NCBI RefSeq assembly: GCF_020405225.1
Contig: NZ_CP084472.1
Location: 3,658,001 to 3,722,000 of the forward strand
Source of the DNA: Natrinema sp. DC36
GTDB taxonomy: Archaea > Halobacteriota > Halobacteria > Halobacteriales > Natrialbaceae
Direction of reading: 5' to 3'
Length of the DNA stretch: 64,000 nt
Below the pieces are notes generated by a model. It was not told the origin of the DNA, made no database searches, and saw only the letters and a program-made list of their open reading frames with translations. A program made the position numbers and the translations under genes. This document shows positions 1 through 9,208 of this stretch, piece after piece. Positions within the stretch are counted from its first letter, which is position 1. Every line of letters starts with the position of its first letter.

Positions 1-2
1 GA

Positions 3-1013
3 ACGGGACTCTCGGGCGAGGACGTCGACGATATCCGGTGGGGGTGTGCCAAGCAGGTCAACGAGCAGAGCAACAACATTGCGCGGGTCATCGCCCTCCT
101 CTCCGATCTCGGCGAGGGAGTCCCGGGCACCACTATCGACCGCCTCTGTGCCTCCTCGGCGGAGGCGATCATGAGCGCCAGCGACGCGATCCGGGCGGGC
201 CAGCGCGAGGTCATCGTCGCGGGCGGCGTCGAGAACATGTCCCGCAACGAGCGCCGCAAGGGGATCGACTCCTACGCCGGCATCGCCGAGCAGTACGACG
301 CGGCCGGCCTCGCGATGGGCCAGACCGCCGAGAAGGTCGCTCGAGAGTACGACGTCTCCCGCGAGGAACAGGACGCGTACGGCGCCCGGAGCCAGCAGCG
401 CGCGGTCGAGGCGACCGAGGCCGGCAGGTTCGACGACGAAATCGTCCCCATCGAAACGGACGATGGGACTGTCACCGAGGACGAGGGGCTTCGTCCCGGC
501 ACGACGGCCGAAAAAATCGCCGGCCTGCCGCCCGCCTTCGCAGAGGACGGTACCGTCACCGCCGCGAACGCCTCGCAGGTCTCCGACGGCGCTGCCGGGG
601 TCCTGATCACGAGCCGTGAGTTTGCCGAGGAGCGAGGCCTCGAGGTCATGGCCGAAATCGAGGATCACAACGTCGCCGGCGTCGACCCTACGGTGATGGG
701 GATCGGCCCGGTGCCCGCGGTGGAGGGAATCTGGGAGCGCAACGGCCGGTCGGCCGACGACTACGACCTCGTGGAACTCAACGAGGCCTTCGCGAGTCAA
801 ACGATCTACTGCCGGGACGAGCTCGGCTTCGACGACGACAGCTTCAACGTCAACGGCGGCGCGATCGCCATCGGCCACCCGCTGGGTGCCTCGGGCGCAC
901 GGCTCCCCGTCACGCTGATCCACGAACTCCAGCGGCGGGGCGGCGGCCTCGGCCTCTCGACGATGTGCGTCGGCTACGGGCAGGGCGCGGCCGTCGAGTT
1001 CACCGTCGACTGA
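3..1013 (+). CDS. Thiolase family protein (acetyl-CoA C-acyltransferase), 5' end cut by window
   Basis: The reading frame is open from base 3, so the start lies before the window; about 336 residues are present of a family that usually has 380-400. The acyl-accepting cysteine is in [10 protein letters not shown] (codon 147-149). The C-terminal thiolase signatures are [17 protein letters not shown], with the catalytic His, and CVGYGQG, with the proton-transferring Cys. The enzyme makes or cleaves 3-ketoacyl-CoA in beta-oxidation or acetoacetyl-CoA metabolism in the cytoplasm. The acyl-CoA dehydrogenase and acyl-CoA ligase just downstream on the other strand fit fatty or organic acid degradation. 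Chain-length specificity cannot be read from the sequence. Confidence 0.93.
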   Translation, partial: TGLSGEDVDDIRWGCAKQVNEQSNNIARVIALLSDLGEGVPGTTIDRLCASSAEAIMSASDAIRAGQREVIVAGGVENMSRNERRKGIDSYAGIAEQYDAAGLAMGQTAEKVAREYDVSREEQDAYGARSQQRAVEATEAGRFDDEIVPIETDDGTVTEDEGLRPGTTAEKIAGLPPAFAEDGTVTAANASQVSDGAAGVLITSREFAEERGLEVMAEIEDHNVAGVDPTVMGIGPVPAVEGIWERNGRSADDYDLVELNEAFASQTIYCRDELGFDDDSFNVNGGAIAIGHPLGASGARLPVTLIHELQRRGGGLGLSTMCVGYGQGAAVEFTVD

Positions 1014-1434
1014 GGCGGTCGAACTAGCCTTTTTGGCCCAGATTTTGCGAGGGAGGAGAGCGCAGTTCGGAGCGAACGAAGTGAGCGAGAACTGCGGGAT
1101 GCGAACGGGAGGAACGACCGTGAGCGCAAGCGACGACCGAGACAAAAGGTGGACGTGGTAGGGCGCGGCCGTCGAGTTCCGCGTGCCGGAGCAGTAGAGT
1201 CGGCTCGAGCAGACCCCGCTTGAGGCTCGAATCCACGCGATGACCGGGGCCTCGAGCCCTGTCACGTCTCCATTCTGATAGCGTTCTCTGCAGAATTCAA
1301 ATTCGCACTCGAGTACAAATTCAACGGCCGAAATAGGCCTCTGTGGCACTGAGAAATCGTGTAAGCTATCCGATAGCGGACTGCAAAAATACCGAAATGT
1401 TCGCGTCCCGGATCCGTCCTCGAGCGGAGCCCGA
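1014..1434. other. Intergenic region with a relic of a thiolase 3' end
   Basis: No convincing gene. Bases 1161-1178 repeat exactly the 18 bases at 983-1000 near the thiolase stop. In the same frame they continue as GAAVEFRVPEQ-stop (the real gene ends GAAVEFTVD), preceded at once by a stop codon. It reads as the leftover tail of a second thiolase copy. The rest, with GAACGAAGTGAGCG-type words, looks like ordinary haloarchaeal spacer. The genes on either side converge here. Confidence 0.5.
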
Positions 1435-2574
1435 TTACAGGATCTGGTCGGCGATGATGTTCTTCTGGATCTCGCTGGTACCCTCGTAGATCTTCGTGAT
1501 GCGGGCGTCGCGGTAGTAGCGCTCGGCGGGGTAGTCCGTGACGTAGCCCGAGCCGCCGTGGACCTGAATGCCCTCGTCGGCGACTTCGACCGAAATCTCG
1601 CTCGCGAAGTACTTCGCCATGCTCGAGTACTGCGCGGCGATATCCTGATTGTTCTTCTCGACCTGCGAGGCGGCGCGGTAGGTCAGCGAGCGGGCGGCCT
1701 CGACTTTGGTGGCCATCTCGGCGATCTTGTGCTGGATGGCCTGGAACTCGGAGATCTTCTGGTCGAACTGCTCGCGCTCGTTGGCGTACTCGATGGCGGC
1801 GTCGAGCGCACCCTGGGCGGCACCGACTGCCTGGGCGGCGACGTTCGTCCGGCCGGCGGCGAAGAACTCCATCAGCTGGTAGAAGCCCTTGTCGACTTCG
1901 CCGATGACGTTCTCCTCGGGAATGCGAACGTCGTCGATGATGACTTCGGCGAGGTCCGACGCACGGATACCGAGTTTGTTGTCGATCTTCTCGGTCTTGA
2001 TGCCGTCCCAGCCCATGTCGACGAGGAAGGCGGTGATGCCGCGGTGGCCCTCGCCGGGGTTCGTCTTGGCCATGAGGACGCCGACGTCGGCGACGGTCCC
2101 GTTGGTGATCCACATCTTGTTGCCGTTGGCGACGTACTCGTCACCGTCCTTCTCGGCGACGGTCTCCATTCCGGCGACGTTCGAGCCGTGTGCGGGCTCG
2201 GAGATCATCGACACCGACGCGCTCTCGCCGTTCGCGATCTTGGGCAGCCACTCCTCTTTCATCCACTCGTCGCCGAACTCGATGATCATGTTCGCCCCGA
2301 AGCCGGCGCTACCGATGGCCGAACCGATTCCCGGGTCGGCACGCCAGAGTTCCTCGGTGACGATGGTACTGGCGATCTTGTCCATCCCGGCACCGCCGTA
2401 CTCGAGCGGAATACTCGGTGCGACGAAGTCGTACTCGGCGGCCTTCTTGCGGAGTTCCTCGGGGTACTTCCCCTCTTGGTCGTGTTCCTCGGCGACCGGT
2501 ACCATCTCGTTTTCGCCGAACTCGCGGACGGCCTCGCGAATCGCGTTGTGTTCGTCGGACAGCGTGAATGCCAT
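1435..2574 (-). CDS. Acyl-CoA dehydrogenase
   Basis: A 379-residue FAD enzyme of the usual family length. It dehydrogenates an acyl-CoA at the alpha-beta bond and passes electrons to ETF. Visible signatures are MISEPAHGSNVAG in the middle (FAD/substrate region), the helical C-terminal domain with YANEREQFDQKI, and IYEGTSEIQ near the end, which contains the usual catalytic Glu. The start ATG at 2574 gives MAFTLSDEHNAIREAVREF, a typical family N-terminus. It lies 166 bp after the acyl-CoA ligase gene on the same strand and may follow it in one transcript. Substrate length is unknown. Confidence 0.93.
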   Translation of the reverse strand: MAFTLSDEHNAIREAVREFGENEMVPVAEEHDQEGKYPEELRKKAAEYDFVAPSIPLEYGGAGMDKIASTIVTEELWRADPGIGSAIGSAGFGANMIIEFGDEWMKEEWLPKIANGESASVSMISEPAHGSNVAGMETVAEKDGDEYVANGNKMWITNGTVADVGVLMAKTNPGEGHRGITAFLVDMGWDGIKTEKIDNKLGIRASDLAEVIIDDVRIPEENVIGEVDKGFYQLMEFFAAGRTNVAAQAVGAAQGALDAAIEYANEREQFDQKISEFQAIQHKIAEMATKVEAARSLTYRAASQVEKNNQDIAAQYSSMAKYFASEISVEVADEGIQVHGGSGYVTDYPAERYYRDARITKIYEGTSEIQKNIIADQIL

Positions 2575-2740
2575 ACGTCACCGCTCGTGTGCTGGTACCA
2601 AAATAGCTTCGATATATTCAACAGTTGCAAGGTATCGCCGACGACGTTCTAACGTTGTTAAGGACGTTCCGAACCCTCGCTCGTCCCGAGCTGAATAACA
2701 GATTCCGTCGCGAACCGCCCGCGGGCCGCTTGTGAGCCGG

Positions 2741-4297
2741 CTACGACTCGTCGCGGAGCTCGAACTTCTGGACCTTGCCGGTCGTCGTCCGAGGGAGTTC
2801 CTCGACGAACTCCACTTCGCGGGGGTGTTTGTACGCCGCGAGGTTGGTCAGACAGTACTGCGTGATGTCCTCGGGCGTGGCCTCGGCGTCGGGCGTCGGC
2901 ACGACGAACGCTTTCACGGTCTCGCCGCGGCGGTCGTCCGGTACCCCGACGACGGCGGCATCGGCAACGTCCTCGTGTTCGAAGAGCAACTCCTCGACTT
3001 CGCGCGGGTAGACGTTGTAGCCGCCGGTGACGATCATGTGCTTCTCGCGGTCGACGACGTAGAAGAAGTCGTCCTCGTCCCAGTAGCCGATGTCGCCGGT
3101 GTGGAACCAGCGCTTGCCGTCCTCGTCGGTAAAGGCCTCCTCGTTGGCTTCGGGCAGGCCGTAGTACTCCTTCATCACGTTAGGGCCGTGGATGACGAGC
3201 TCGCCCGTGATCTCGTGGAGATCGGCCTCCTCCTCGTCGATCGGCCCTTCTTCGACGCGCGGGACTTCTTCGAACTCCTCGGTGACGATTTTCGATTCGA
3301 CACCCTCGAGCGGCCGGCCGATACTCCCCTTCCGGCGAGCGTCCCCGCGGTTGGCGTGGGTGACCGGGCTCGTCTCGGTCAGCCCGTACCCCTCGTAGAG
3401 CTCGACGCCCCACAGGTCCTCGAAGCGCTCTAGGACCTCGATCGGCAGGCTCGAGCCGCCGGAGTTGACGAAGCGAAGCGCCTCAAATTCGTAGCTCTCG
3501 GCGTCGGGCTGGTTGATCATGTCGTTGAACATCGCCGGCACGCCGAACATGATCGTGATGCGTTCCTCCTCGAGGAGGTCCATCACGGTCGGGGCGTCCC
3601 ACTCGGAGACGGGGTAGTAGGTGCCGCCGCTGTACATCGTGCCGTTCATGACGACGGACATGCCGTAGATGTGAAACAGGGGCAGGGTGCCGACGAGCCG
3701 GTCGGCGGCCTGGAACCCGCCCGGCGGGACGTCCGCGTTCGCTCGCGTCGTCCAGCCGATGTTGTGATGCGTGAGGAGGACGCCCTTCGGCGTGCCGGTC
3801 GTGCCGGACGTGTAGGGCTGGACCGCAACGTCGTCGTCCGCGCGGTCGACGATATCCTTCGTCTCGTCGGCGAGGAAGTCGTCGAACTCGGTGGCTCCCT
3901 CGACGTCCGCACCCACGCTGATCACCTGTTCGACCTCGGTGTCGTCCCGTACCTCGAGGACGTTCGGAACGAGATCGGCCAGCGCGACGACCGCTTTGGC
4001 CCCGCTGTCGCCGAGCATGTGGCTGATCTCTCGAGCCTTGTACTGGGGATTCATCGGGACGATGATCCCGCCGGCGCGCAGGGTGCCGTAGAAGGCCGTG
4101 ACGAACTGCGGCAGGTTCGGCAGGTAGATTCCGACGCGGTCTCCCTCGCCAATTCCGCGATCCTCGAGGGCCTGCGCGAACTGGCCGGCTCGCTCCCAGA
4201 ACTCCTCGTAGGTCAGTTCCGTCCCCTCATACGCGATCGCGGCCGAGTCCGACTGTTCCTCGACGGTCTCGGCGACGTCCGTCACGAGATTTGTCAT
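2741..4297 (-). CDS. Acyl-CoA ligase (AMP-forming), long-chain fatty acid-CoA ligase type
   Basis: An ANL-superfamily enzyme of 518 residues that activates a carboxylic acid with ATP to acyl-AMP and then acyl-CoA. The P-loop-like A3 motif YTSGTTGTPKGV and the A5 motif GYGLTETSPV are clear. The C-terminal lid carries WFHTGDIGYWD and the catalytic-lysine region TTGKVQKFELR. I chose the ATG at 4297 (MTNLVTDVAETVEEQ); a 10-residue longer reading begins with TTG at 4327 and is less likely. Together with the acyl-CoA dehydrogenase downstream and the TRAP transporter upstream, it suggests activation of an imported acid. The exact substrate is not deducible. Confidence 0.92.
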   Translation of the reverse strand: MTNLVTDVAETVEEQSDSAAIAYEGTELTYEEFWERAGQFAQALEDRGIGEGDRVGIYLPNLPQFVTAFYGTLRAGGIIVPMNPQYKAREISHMLGDSGAKAVVALADLVPNVLEVRDDTEVEQVISVGADVEGATEFDDFLADETKDIVDRADDDVAVQPYTSGTTGTPKGVLLTHHNIGWTTRANADVPPGGFQAADRLVGTLPLFHIYGMSVVMNGTMYSGGTYYPVSEWDAPTVMDLLEEERITIMFGVPAMFNDMINQPDAESYEFEALRFVNSGGSSLPIEVLERFEDLWGVELYEGYGLTETSPVTHANRGDARRKGSIGRPLEGVESKIVTEEFEEVPRVEEGPIDEEEADLHEITGELVIHGPNVMKEYYGLPEANEEAFTDEDGKRWFHTGDIGYWDEDDFFYVVDREKHMIVTGGYNVYPREVEELLFEHEDVADAAVVGVPDDRRGETVKAFVVPTPDAEATPEDITQYCLTNLAAYKHPREVEFVEELPRTTTGKVQKFELRDES

Positions 4298-4405
4298 ACC
4301 CTGCGTATGGTTGTCAGGGGGATTCAAAAGGATTGTTACTCGCCAGCCCGATTTACTTCGGTTGTTCGGGAAACGGATTGCGACGCCCCGTCGATGGGGA
4401 CGTCG

Positions 4406-6589
4406 TCAGTCCAGCGTCGCGTCGACGCCGGAGTCGCTGCCGGTATCGCCGGGCAAGTCGTAGCCGACGACGAAGCGGGCGTGCAACAGCGTAGCGACGA
4501 TGGCCGCCGCAGCGACGACCTGGACGGCGGCGTGGGCGATCGAGCCGAACATCGCGACCATTGCGGCGACGACGTAGAGCCCGCGGACCGGCGCGGAGAG
4601 ATCGCGCGCGCCGTCGAACCCGACCGCCGCGACGATCAGGGCGACGGTGCCGGCCAGCACGACGGGGAACGCGAGCAGCGTCTCGCTCGACCAGTAGATC
4701 AGACTCTCGTTCGCGATGAACGCGTAAGGGATAACGAACCCGGGCGCACCGAGCCGGAGCGCCTGCTTACACGACTGGAGGAAGCTCGCGTCCGCGATGC
4801 GCGCGCCGATCGCGACCGAGATCGCGACTGGTGGCGTGATCGCCGACAGCATCGCGAAATAAAACACGAACATGTGCGTCGCGATATCTGGGGTCCCCAG
4901 TTCGGTGATCGGTTTCGCGACCAGGATGGCCACGAGGATGTACGCCGCGGGCGTCGGCATCCCAAGCCCGAACAGGATGCTCGCGATCATCGCGAGGAAT
5001 AACACGACGAACAGTCCCCCGCCGAATCCGAGCAGACTCACGTCGCCGAGTCCGACGATCGACGTCGCGACGCGCGCGGTCAGCCCGCTCCCCTCGAGCA
5101 GTTCGACGATTATTCCCATGGCTGCGAGGACGCCGACCAGCGGTGCCATATCGACGCCGCCCTGCTTGAATCCATCGAGGGTCTGTTTCGTTGTCGCGAC
5201 GAGGTTCTCGAGTAGGTCGTCGCCCCGTATTTCCCGTCCGAAGATACTGGCCGTCACTTCGTCGGAGCCGACGCCGACGACGCCGACGACGACGTTCCGA
5301 ACGAACATCACGCCGATAATTGCGAAGATAGTGTTCATCCCCGACGACAGCGGTGTGTACCGCAGATAGATGAGCGTATACAGGAGGACGCCCATCGGTA
5401 CCGCGAAGTGGATCCCCTTGAGCAGGAGCCGCCACTTGAACGACGAGAGGTCGCTCGAGATCCAGCCGAACTTGAGGATCGTGAAGTGGATGGCGAGACA
5501 GACGCTGAAGTAGAACAGCGCTGCCGGAATGACGCCCGCCTGGACGATATCCAGATACGGGACCTGAATGATGTCGGCCATTAGGAACGCGGCGACGCCC
5601 ATCACCGGCGGCAGCATCTGGCCGCCTGCGGAGGCGACCGCCTCGATTGAGGCGGCGACGTCGTCGTCGACGCCCTGGTCCTTGATCATTGGGATGGTGA
5701 AGCTGCCGGTCGTCGCGGTGTTGGCCGCCGCACTGCCGGTGATCGAACCCATGATCATGCTCGAGATGACGGCGATCTGGACGACGCCGGTCCGGAGGCT
5801 CCGTCCGAGTTCCGTCCCGACCTCGCGGACGAACTCCATCAGCCCGAACGCCTTCGCGATCCCGGCGAACATGATGAAGATCGCGACCCACGTCGAGCCG
5901 ATCCCCATCATCGTTCCATCGTAGACGCCGCTGAGTCCGATCGCGCCGTTCTCGGCGATCTGCTCCCAGCTCTGCCCTGAGTGCTCGAAGACGCCGAACA
6001 GTCGCGAGCCGACCGCGGAGTGGGCGTACGCGATCGCCGCGACGGCGACGGCTGCGATCGACGTCCCGAACGCCCGGCGAGTCGTATCGATCGCCAGCGC
6101 GATCAGTATCACGCCGACGACGTGGTCGGTGGTGGTGTAGCCGAGGATGTACGCGTCCTCGTCGAGCCGAGTAAAGTTCGTGTAAACGTAGTACATCGTG
6201 AGCAGCGCCGCGATGGCGAACGCGAGCGCAACGTACGGATCGATCCTCGACCACGTGCGCCGCGCCCGCTCGAGCGCGCTCCCGGAGGCTTCCTCGGTTG
6301 TCGACGAGGACGCTGCCCCGTCGATACCGAATTCGTCGCTCTCGCCGGCGAACTCCTTGCGGGCATAGTCGAGATAATACAGCCCGAGCCCGAGCCCGAG
6401 GAAGAGGATCATATACAGCTTGTCCCGCTTCACCCAGCCGGGTTCGGGGACGAGCCCACTGAGGGGCCACCCTCCCACGAGAGACACGGCGTACGTGACG
6501 GTGTACAGCGTCAGGGAGAACCCCAACGCGTAGACGACGAACCCGAGGGCTATCTCGGGAAGGTCGCGGTCGGAATATGTTCCGGACAT
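4406..6589 (-). CDS. TRAP transporter fused permease (4TM/12TM, TAXI type)
   Basis: A 727-residue polytopic membrane protein. The N-terminal third is DctQ-like, with several segments around a soluble acidic insert (about residues 75-105). The remainder is a DctM-like 12-TM core with the glycine-rich stretches IMGSITGSAAANTA and GLGMPTPAAYILVA typical of TRAP permeases. Fusion of the two subunits is normal for TAXI-type TRAP systems, which drive solute import with an ion gradient. The start lies 8 bp after the stop of the solute-binding-protein gene, so the two form an operon. The last two or three helices form an extra hydrophobic tail. The substrate is unknown. Confidence 0.92.
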   Translation of the reverse strand: MSGTYSDRDLPEIALGFVVYALGFSLTLYTVTYAVSLVGGWPLSGLVPEPGWVKRDKLYMILFLGLGLGLYYLDYARKEFAGESDEFGIDGAASSSTTEEASGSALERARRTWSRIDPYVALAFAIAALLTMYYVYTNFTRLDEDAYILGYTTTDHVVGVILIALAIDTTRRAFGTSIAAVAVAAIAYAHSAVGSRLFGVFEHSGQSWEQIAENGAIGLSGVYDGTMMGIGSTWVAIFIMFAGIAKAFGLMEFVREVGTELGRSLRTGVVQIAVISSMIMGSITGSAAANTATTGSFTIPMIKDQGVDDDVAASIEAVASAGGQMLPPVMGVAAFLMADIIQVPYLDIVQAGVIPAALFYFSVCLAIHFTILKFGWISSDLSSFKWRLLLKGIHFAVPMGVLLYTLIYLRYTPLSSGMNTIFAIIGVMFVRNVVVGVVGVGSDEVTASIFGREIRGDDLLENLVATTKQTLDGFKQGGVDMAPLVGVLAAMGIIVELLEGSGLTARVATSIVGLGDVSLLGFGGGLFVVLFLAMIASILFGLGMPTPAAYILVAILVAKPITELGTPDIATHMFVFYFAMLSAITPPVAISVAIGARIADASFLQSCKQALRLGAPGFVIPYAFIANESLIYWSSETLLAFPVVLAGTVALIVAAVGFDGARDLSAPVRGLYVVAAMVAMFGSIAHAAVQVVAAAAIVATLLHARFVVGYDLPGDTGSDSGVDATLD

Positions 6590-6597
6590 CGGTTTCG

Positions 6598-7671
6598 TTA
6601 GTTACCGCCGTCGGCGATGAAGAACCACGGCAGGTCGTAGAAGTGGACGATCTGTGCCATATCGAAGCCGAGTTCGCTGTAGTTACCGGCGTCTTCCTGC
6701 ACCTGCTGTGCCGACCAGTTCTGGATGTACACCATCTCGGCGTCCTCCTGGTCGAGCGCACCGAGGTTCGCCTCGGTGCCCTGACTCGTCTGTGCCTCGA
6801 CGAACAGATCGTCGGTCCCTTCATTGACGGCGCTTGCCATCCCCTGATTCGCGGCGTAGGCCGTCGTCGTCGATGTCGACGTCCGCATCCGGACGTCCGT
6901 GTCGCCGGTCGCACCGCCGCTCGTACTGCCGCCGGCGCGCTCGAACTCGTCGCTCCAGACGCCGATCTCTTCGTAGAAGTCGGCCGCGGCGTCGTGGAAG
7001 GGGACGCCGTCGTACATGTTCTTGACCCAGAACTCGTCGTCCTCGTAGGTTCCCAGCAGGCCGTGGTACTCCGCTAGCTCCTGTTGCTGTTCGTACATCG
7101 TCTCGAGGAACGTATATACCGTGTCGTACTCGAGGTCGGCCCGAGAGACGAAGTTGTACGCGAAGGTCGGCGCGGGAACCTCGTCGGGAGCGTCGACGTT
7201 GTCGATCTGACCTGTCTCAGCCGGCCGGATCAGCAGTCGATCGTCGTCGTTCCAGGCCTGCTCGGTCTCGTCGGTCACGTCGAGGACGCGGAGGTTGTCG
7301 ACGGTACTCGCGGTCTGCTGGAGCCAGCTGGGCGTGATCGAGAAGTTCATCAGCGTCCCGACGCCGACGTTGAGCTGGTTCTCGTTGATCGCGTTGCCCT
7401 GTTCGCCGTAACTGGTACTCACGCGGTCGTAGCCGTCGGTCGCGTGATCGAGCGCTCGCTCGAGTGCCGGGGCGGTCCCGGAGCCGCTCGGCGTCGGTGA
7501 CACCGACGTGTTCTCGGTGATGTCTGACAGGGTCTCGAGGTTCTGATTGCTGCCGCCGCTCGTCTCGCCGCCGATACAACCGGCGATCGCCGCGAGAGAA
7601 CCGACGCCTGCTGTCGCGAGAATCGATCGTCGAGTGGTACGCCTGTCCGTGGACTTGTCTCTCTTCGCCAT
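6598..7671 (-). CDS. TAXI-family TRAP transporter solute-binding protein (lipoprotein)
   Basis: A 357-residue extracytoplasmic receptor for the neighbouring permease. The N-terminus has twin arginines (RRTTRRSILATAG), a hydrophobic stretch and a lipobox IAGC, so Tat export and lipid anchoring are expected. The mature part has the pattern of NMT1/TAXI binding proteins (ERALDHATDGYDRVSTSYGE; LGLLGTYEDDEFW-like segments). I chose the ATG at 7671 over the in-frame ATG at 7686 because a TATA-like AT box lies about 23-31 nt upstream of 7671, fitting a leaderless transcript. It is the first gene of the importer operon and diverges from the glutaryl-CoA dehydrogenase-like gene. Confidence 0.85.
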   Translation of the reverse strand: MAKRDKSTDRRTTRRSILATAGVGSLAAIAGCIGGETSGGSNQNLETLSDITENTSVSPTPSGSGTAPALERALDHATDGYDRVSTSYGEQGNAINENQLNVGVGTLMNFSITPSWLQQTASTVDNLRVLDVTDETEQAWNDDDRLLIRPAETGQIDNVDAPDEVPAPTFAYNFVSRADLEYDTVYTFLETMYEQQQELAEYHGLLGTYEDDEFWVKNMYDGVPFHDAAADFYEEIGVWSDEFERAGGSTSGGATGDTDVRMRTSTSTTTAYAANQGMASAVNEGTDDLFVEAQTSQGTEANLGALDQEDAEMVYIQNWSAQQVQEDAGNYSELGFDMAQIVHFYDLPWFFIADGGN

Positions 7672-7693
7672 GCCAAACATCTTCATAGTTACC

Positions 7694-7702
7694 TATTATA
7701 AT
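7694..7702 (-). promoter_or_regulatory. TATA-like box of the TAXI/TRAP operon
   Basis: The minus strand reads ATTATAATA, centred about 27 nt before the ATG at 7671. This is the spacing expected for an archaeal TATA box on a leaderless transcript. It favours 7671 over 7686 as the start. No operator repeat is obvious next to it. Confidence 0.5.
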
Positions 7703-7916
7703 CCTTCCGCAATCTGCCGAAATTGCATTCTATTATACAATATTCCAACATGAACGGCCGGGAGAAACGACTCGAAGCGATCGGTGCGGACGACACCCTC
7801 TTTTCGGGCGATCGACAGCGAGTGGTCGAAACCGGCCGTCCGCTTCTGCCTCGGCGGCCGCTCATGTGACACCCCGTATCGCAATACCTATTGTGCCATT
7901 CCCATAGGTCTAATGT

Positions 7917-9080
7917 ATGCTGGATTTCGTTCAGCTCGAGGAGGACCTCGACCAAGAAGAGCGGATGATCCGGGACACGGCCCGAGAGTTCGTCGAAGAG
8001 CACGTCAAACCCGATATCGGGGAGCACTTCGAGAACGGGACGTTCCCGAAAGAGCTCATAACGAAGATGGGCGAACTCGGCTTCTACGCGCCGAATCTCG
8101 AGGGGTACGGCTCGCCGAACGTCTCCGAGACGGCCTACGGGCTCCTGATGCAGGAACTCGAGGCCGGCGACTCGGGGCTGCGCTCGATGGCGTCGGTCCA
8201 GGGGGCGCTCGTCATGTACCCGATCCGCGCCTACGGGAGCGAGGAGCAGAAAGAGGAGTGGCTGCCCGCGATGGGACAAGGCGAGGCGATCGGCTGCTTC
8301 GGCCTCACCGAGCCCGAACACGGCTCGAATCCGTCGGCGATGGAGACCCGCGCGGAGGCGGACGGTGACGGCTACGTGCTCAACGGCTCGAAAACGTGGA
8401 TCACGAACTCGCCGATCGCCGACGTCGCCATCGTCTGGGCGCGTGACAAGTCGGCCGAGGACGACCCCGTCCGCGGATTTCTGGTCGAGACCGATCGCGA
8501 CGGCATCACGACGAACAAGATCACCGAGAAGCTCTCGCTTCGCGCGTCGATCACGGGCGAGATCGGTCTGAACGACGTCCACGTCCCCGAGGAGAACGTT
8601 CTCCCCGGCGTCTCGGGCATGAAGGGGCCGCTGTCCTGTCTCACGCAGGCCCGCTACGGCATCGCCTGGGGCGCAATCGGCGCCGCTCGAGACTGCTTCG
8701 AGGAGGCTCGTCAGTACGCCAAAGACCGCGACCAGTTCGGCGGTCCGATCGGCCGGTTCCAGCTCCAACAGCGCAAGCTCGCGGAGATGGGTACCCAGAT
8801 CACGCTGGCCCAGCTGCTGGCCCACCGCCTCGCCGAACTCAAAGAGCGCGGCGAGATGCGACCCCAGCACGTCTCGATGGCCAAGCGGAACAACGTGCGC
8901 ACGGCCCGCGATCAGGCTCGGATCGCCCGCGAGATGATCGGCGGAAACGGCATCACCACCGACTACTCGCCGATGCGCCACATGGCCAACATGGAGACGG
9001 TCTACACCTACGAGGGAACCCACGACATCCACACGCTCGTCCTCGGCGAGGAGTTCACCGGTATCCCCGCTTACCAGTAG
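7917..9080 (+). CDS. gcdH: Glutaryl-CoA dehydrogenase-like acyl-CoA dehydrogenase
   Basis: An acyl-CoA dehydrogenase of 387 residues. Its features match glutaryl-CoA dehydrogenases better than generic members: LSLRASITGEIGL, RYGIAWGAIGAARDC, QYAKDRDQFGGPI, and the C-terminal YEGTHDIHTLVLG with the catalytic Glu. Glutaryl-CoA dehydrogenase oxidises and decarboxylates glutaryl-CoA to crotonyl-CoA in lysine, tryptophan and aromatic degradation. It is transcribed away from the TRAP operon and followed by an IclR regulator gene, which suggests a shared catabolic role. Decarboxylating activity is inferred from family resemblance, and some relatives are non-decarboxylating. Confidence 0.82.
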   Translation: MLDFVQLEEDLDQEERMIRDTAREFVEEHVKPDIGEHFENGTFPKELITKMGELGFYAPNLEGYGSPNVSETAYGLLMQELEAGDSGLRSMASVQGALVMYPIRAYGSEEQKEEWLPAMGQGEAIGCFGLTEPEHGSNPSAMETRAEADGDGYVLNGSKTWITNSPIADVAIVWARDKSAEDDPVRGFLVETDRDGITTNKITEKLSLRASITGEIGLNDVHVPEENVLPGVSGMKGPLSCLTQARYGIAWGAIGAARDCFEEARQYAKDRDQFGGPIGRFQLQQRKLAEMGTQITLAQLLAHRLAELKERGEMRPQHVSMAKRNNVRTARDQARIAREMIGGNGITTDYSPMRHMANMETVYTYEGTHDIHTLVLGEEFTGIPAYQ

Positions 9081-9208
9081 CGACGCGAATCGACGATTCG
9101 CACTACGCTTTTTCTCTCCGATTCGGGTTCGGGGACGTCCGTCCCGCACGATAACACTCCTGTCCCAGTATCCGGAACATTGATTGCGGCGTGCGAACAG
9201 TATCGGAT

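Noticed and set aside
1024-1236. 70-codon frame on the minus strand after the thiolase
   Set aside because: It covers the thiolase-tail relic and typical spacer words, with no protein pattern.
7689-9149. Long open frame on the minus strand opposite the glutaryl-CoA dehydrogenase-like gene (486 codons)
   Set aside because: The plus-strand protein has complete family motifs; the minus frame is only the GC-rich antisense shadow with Arg/Val/Asp-rich nonsense.
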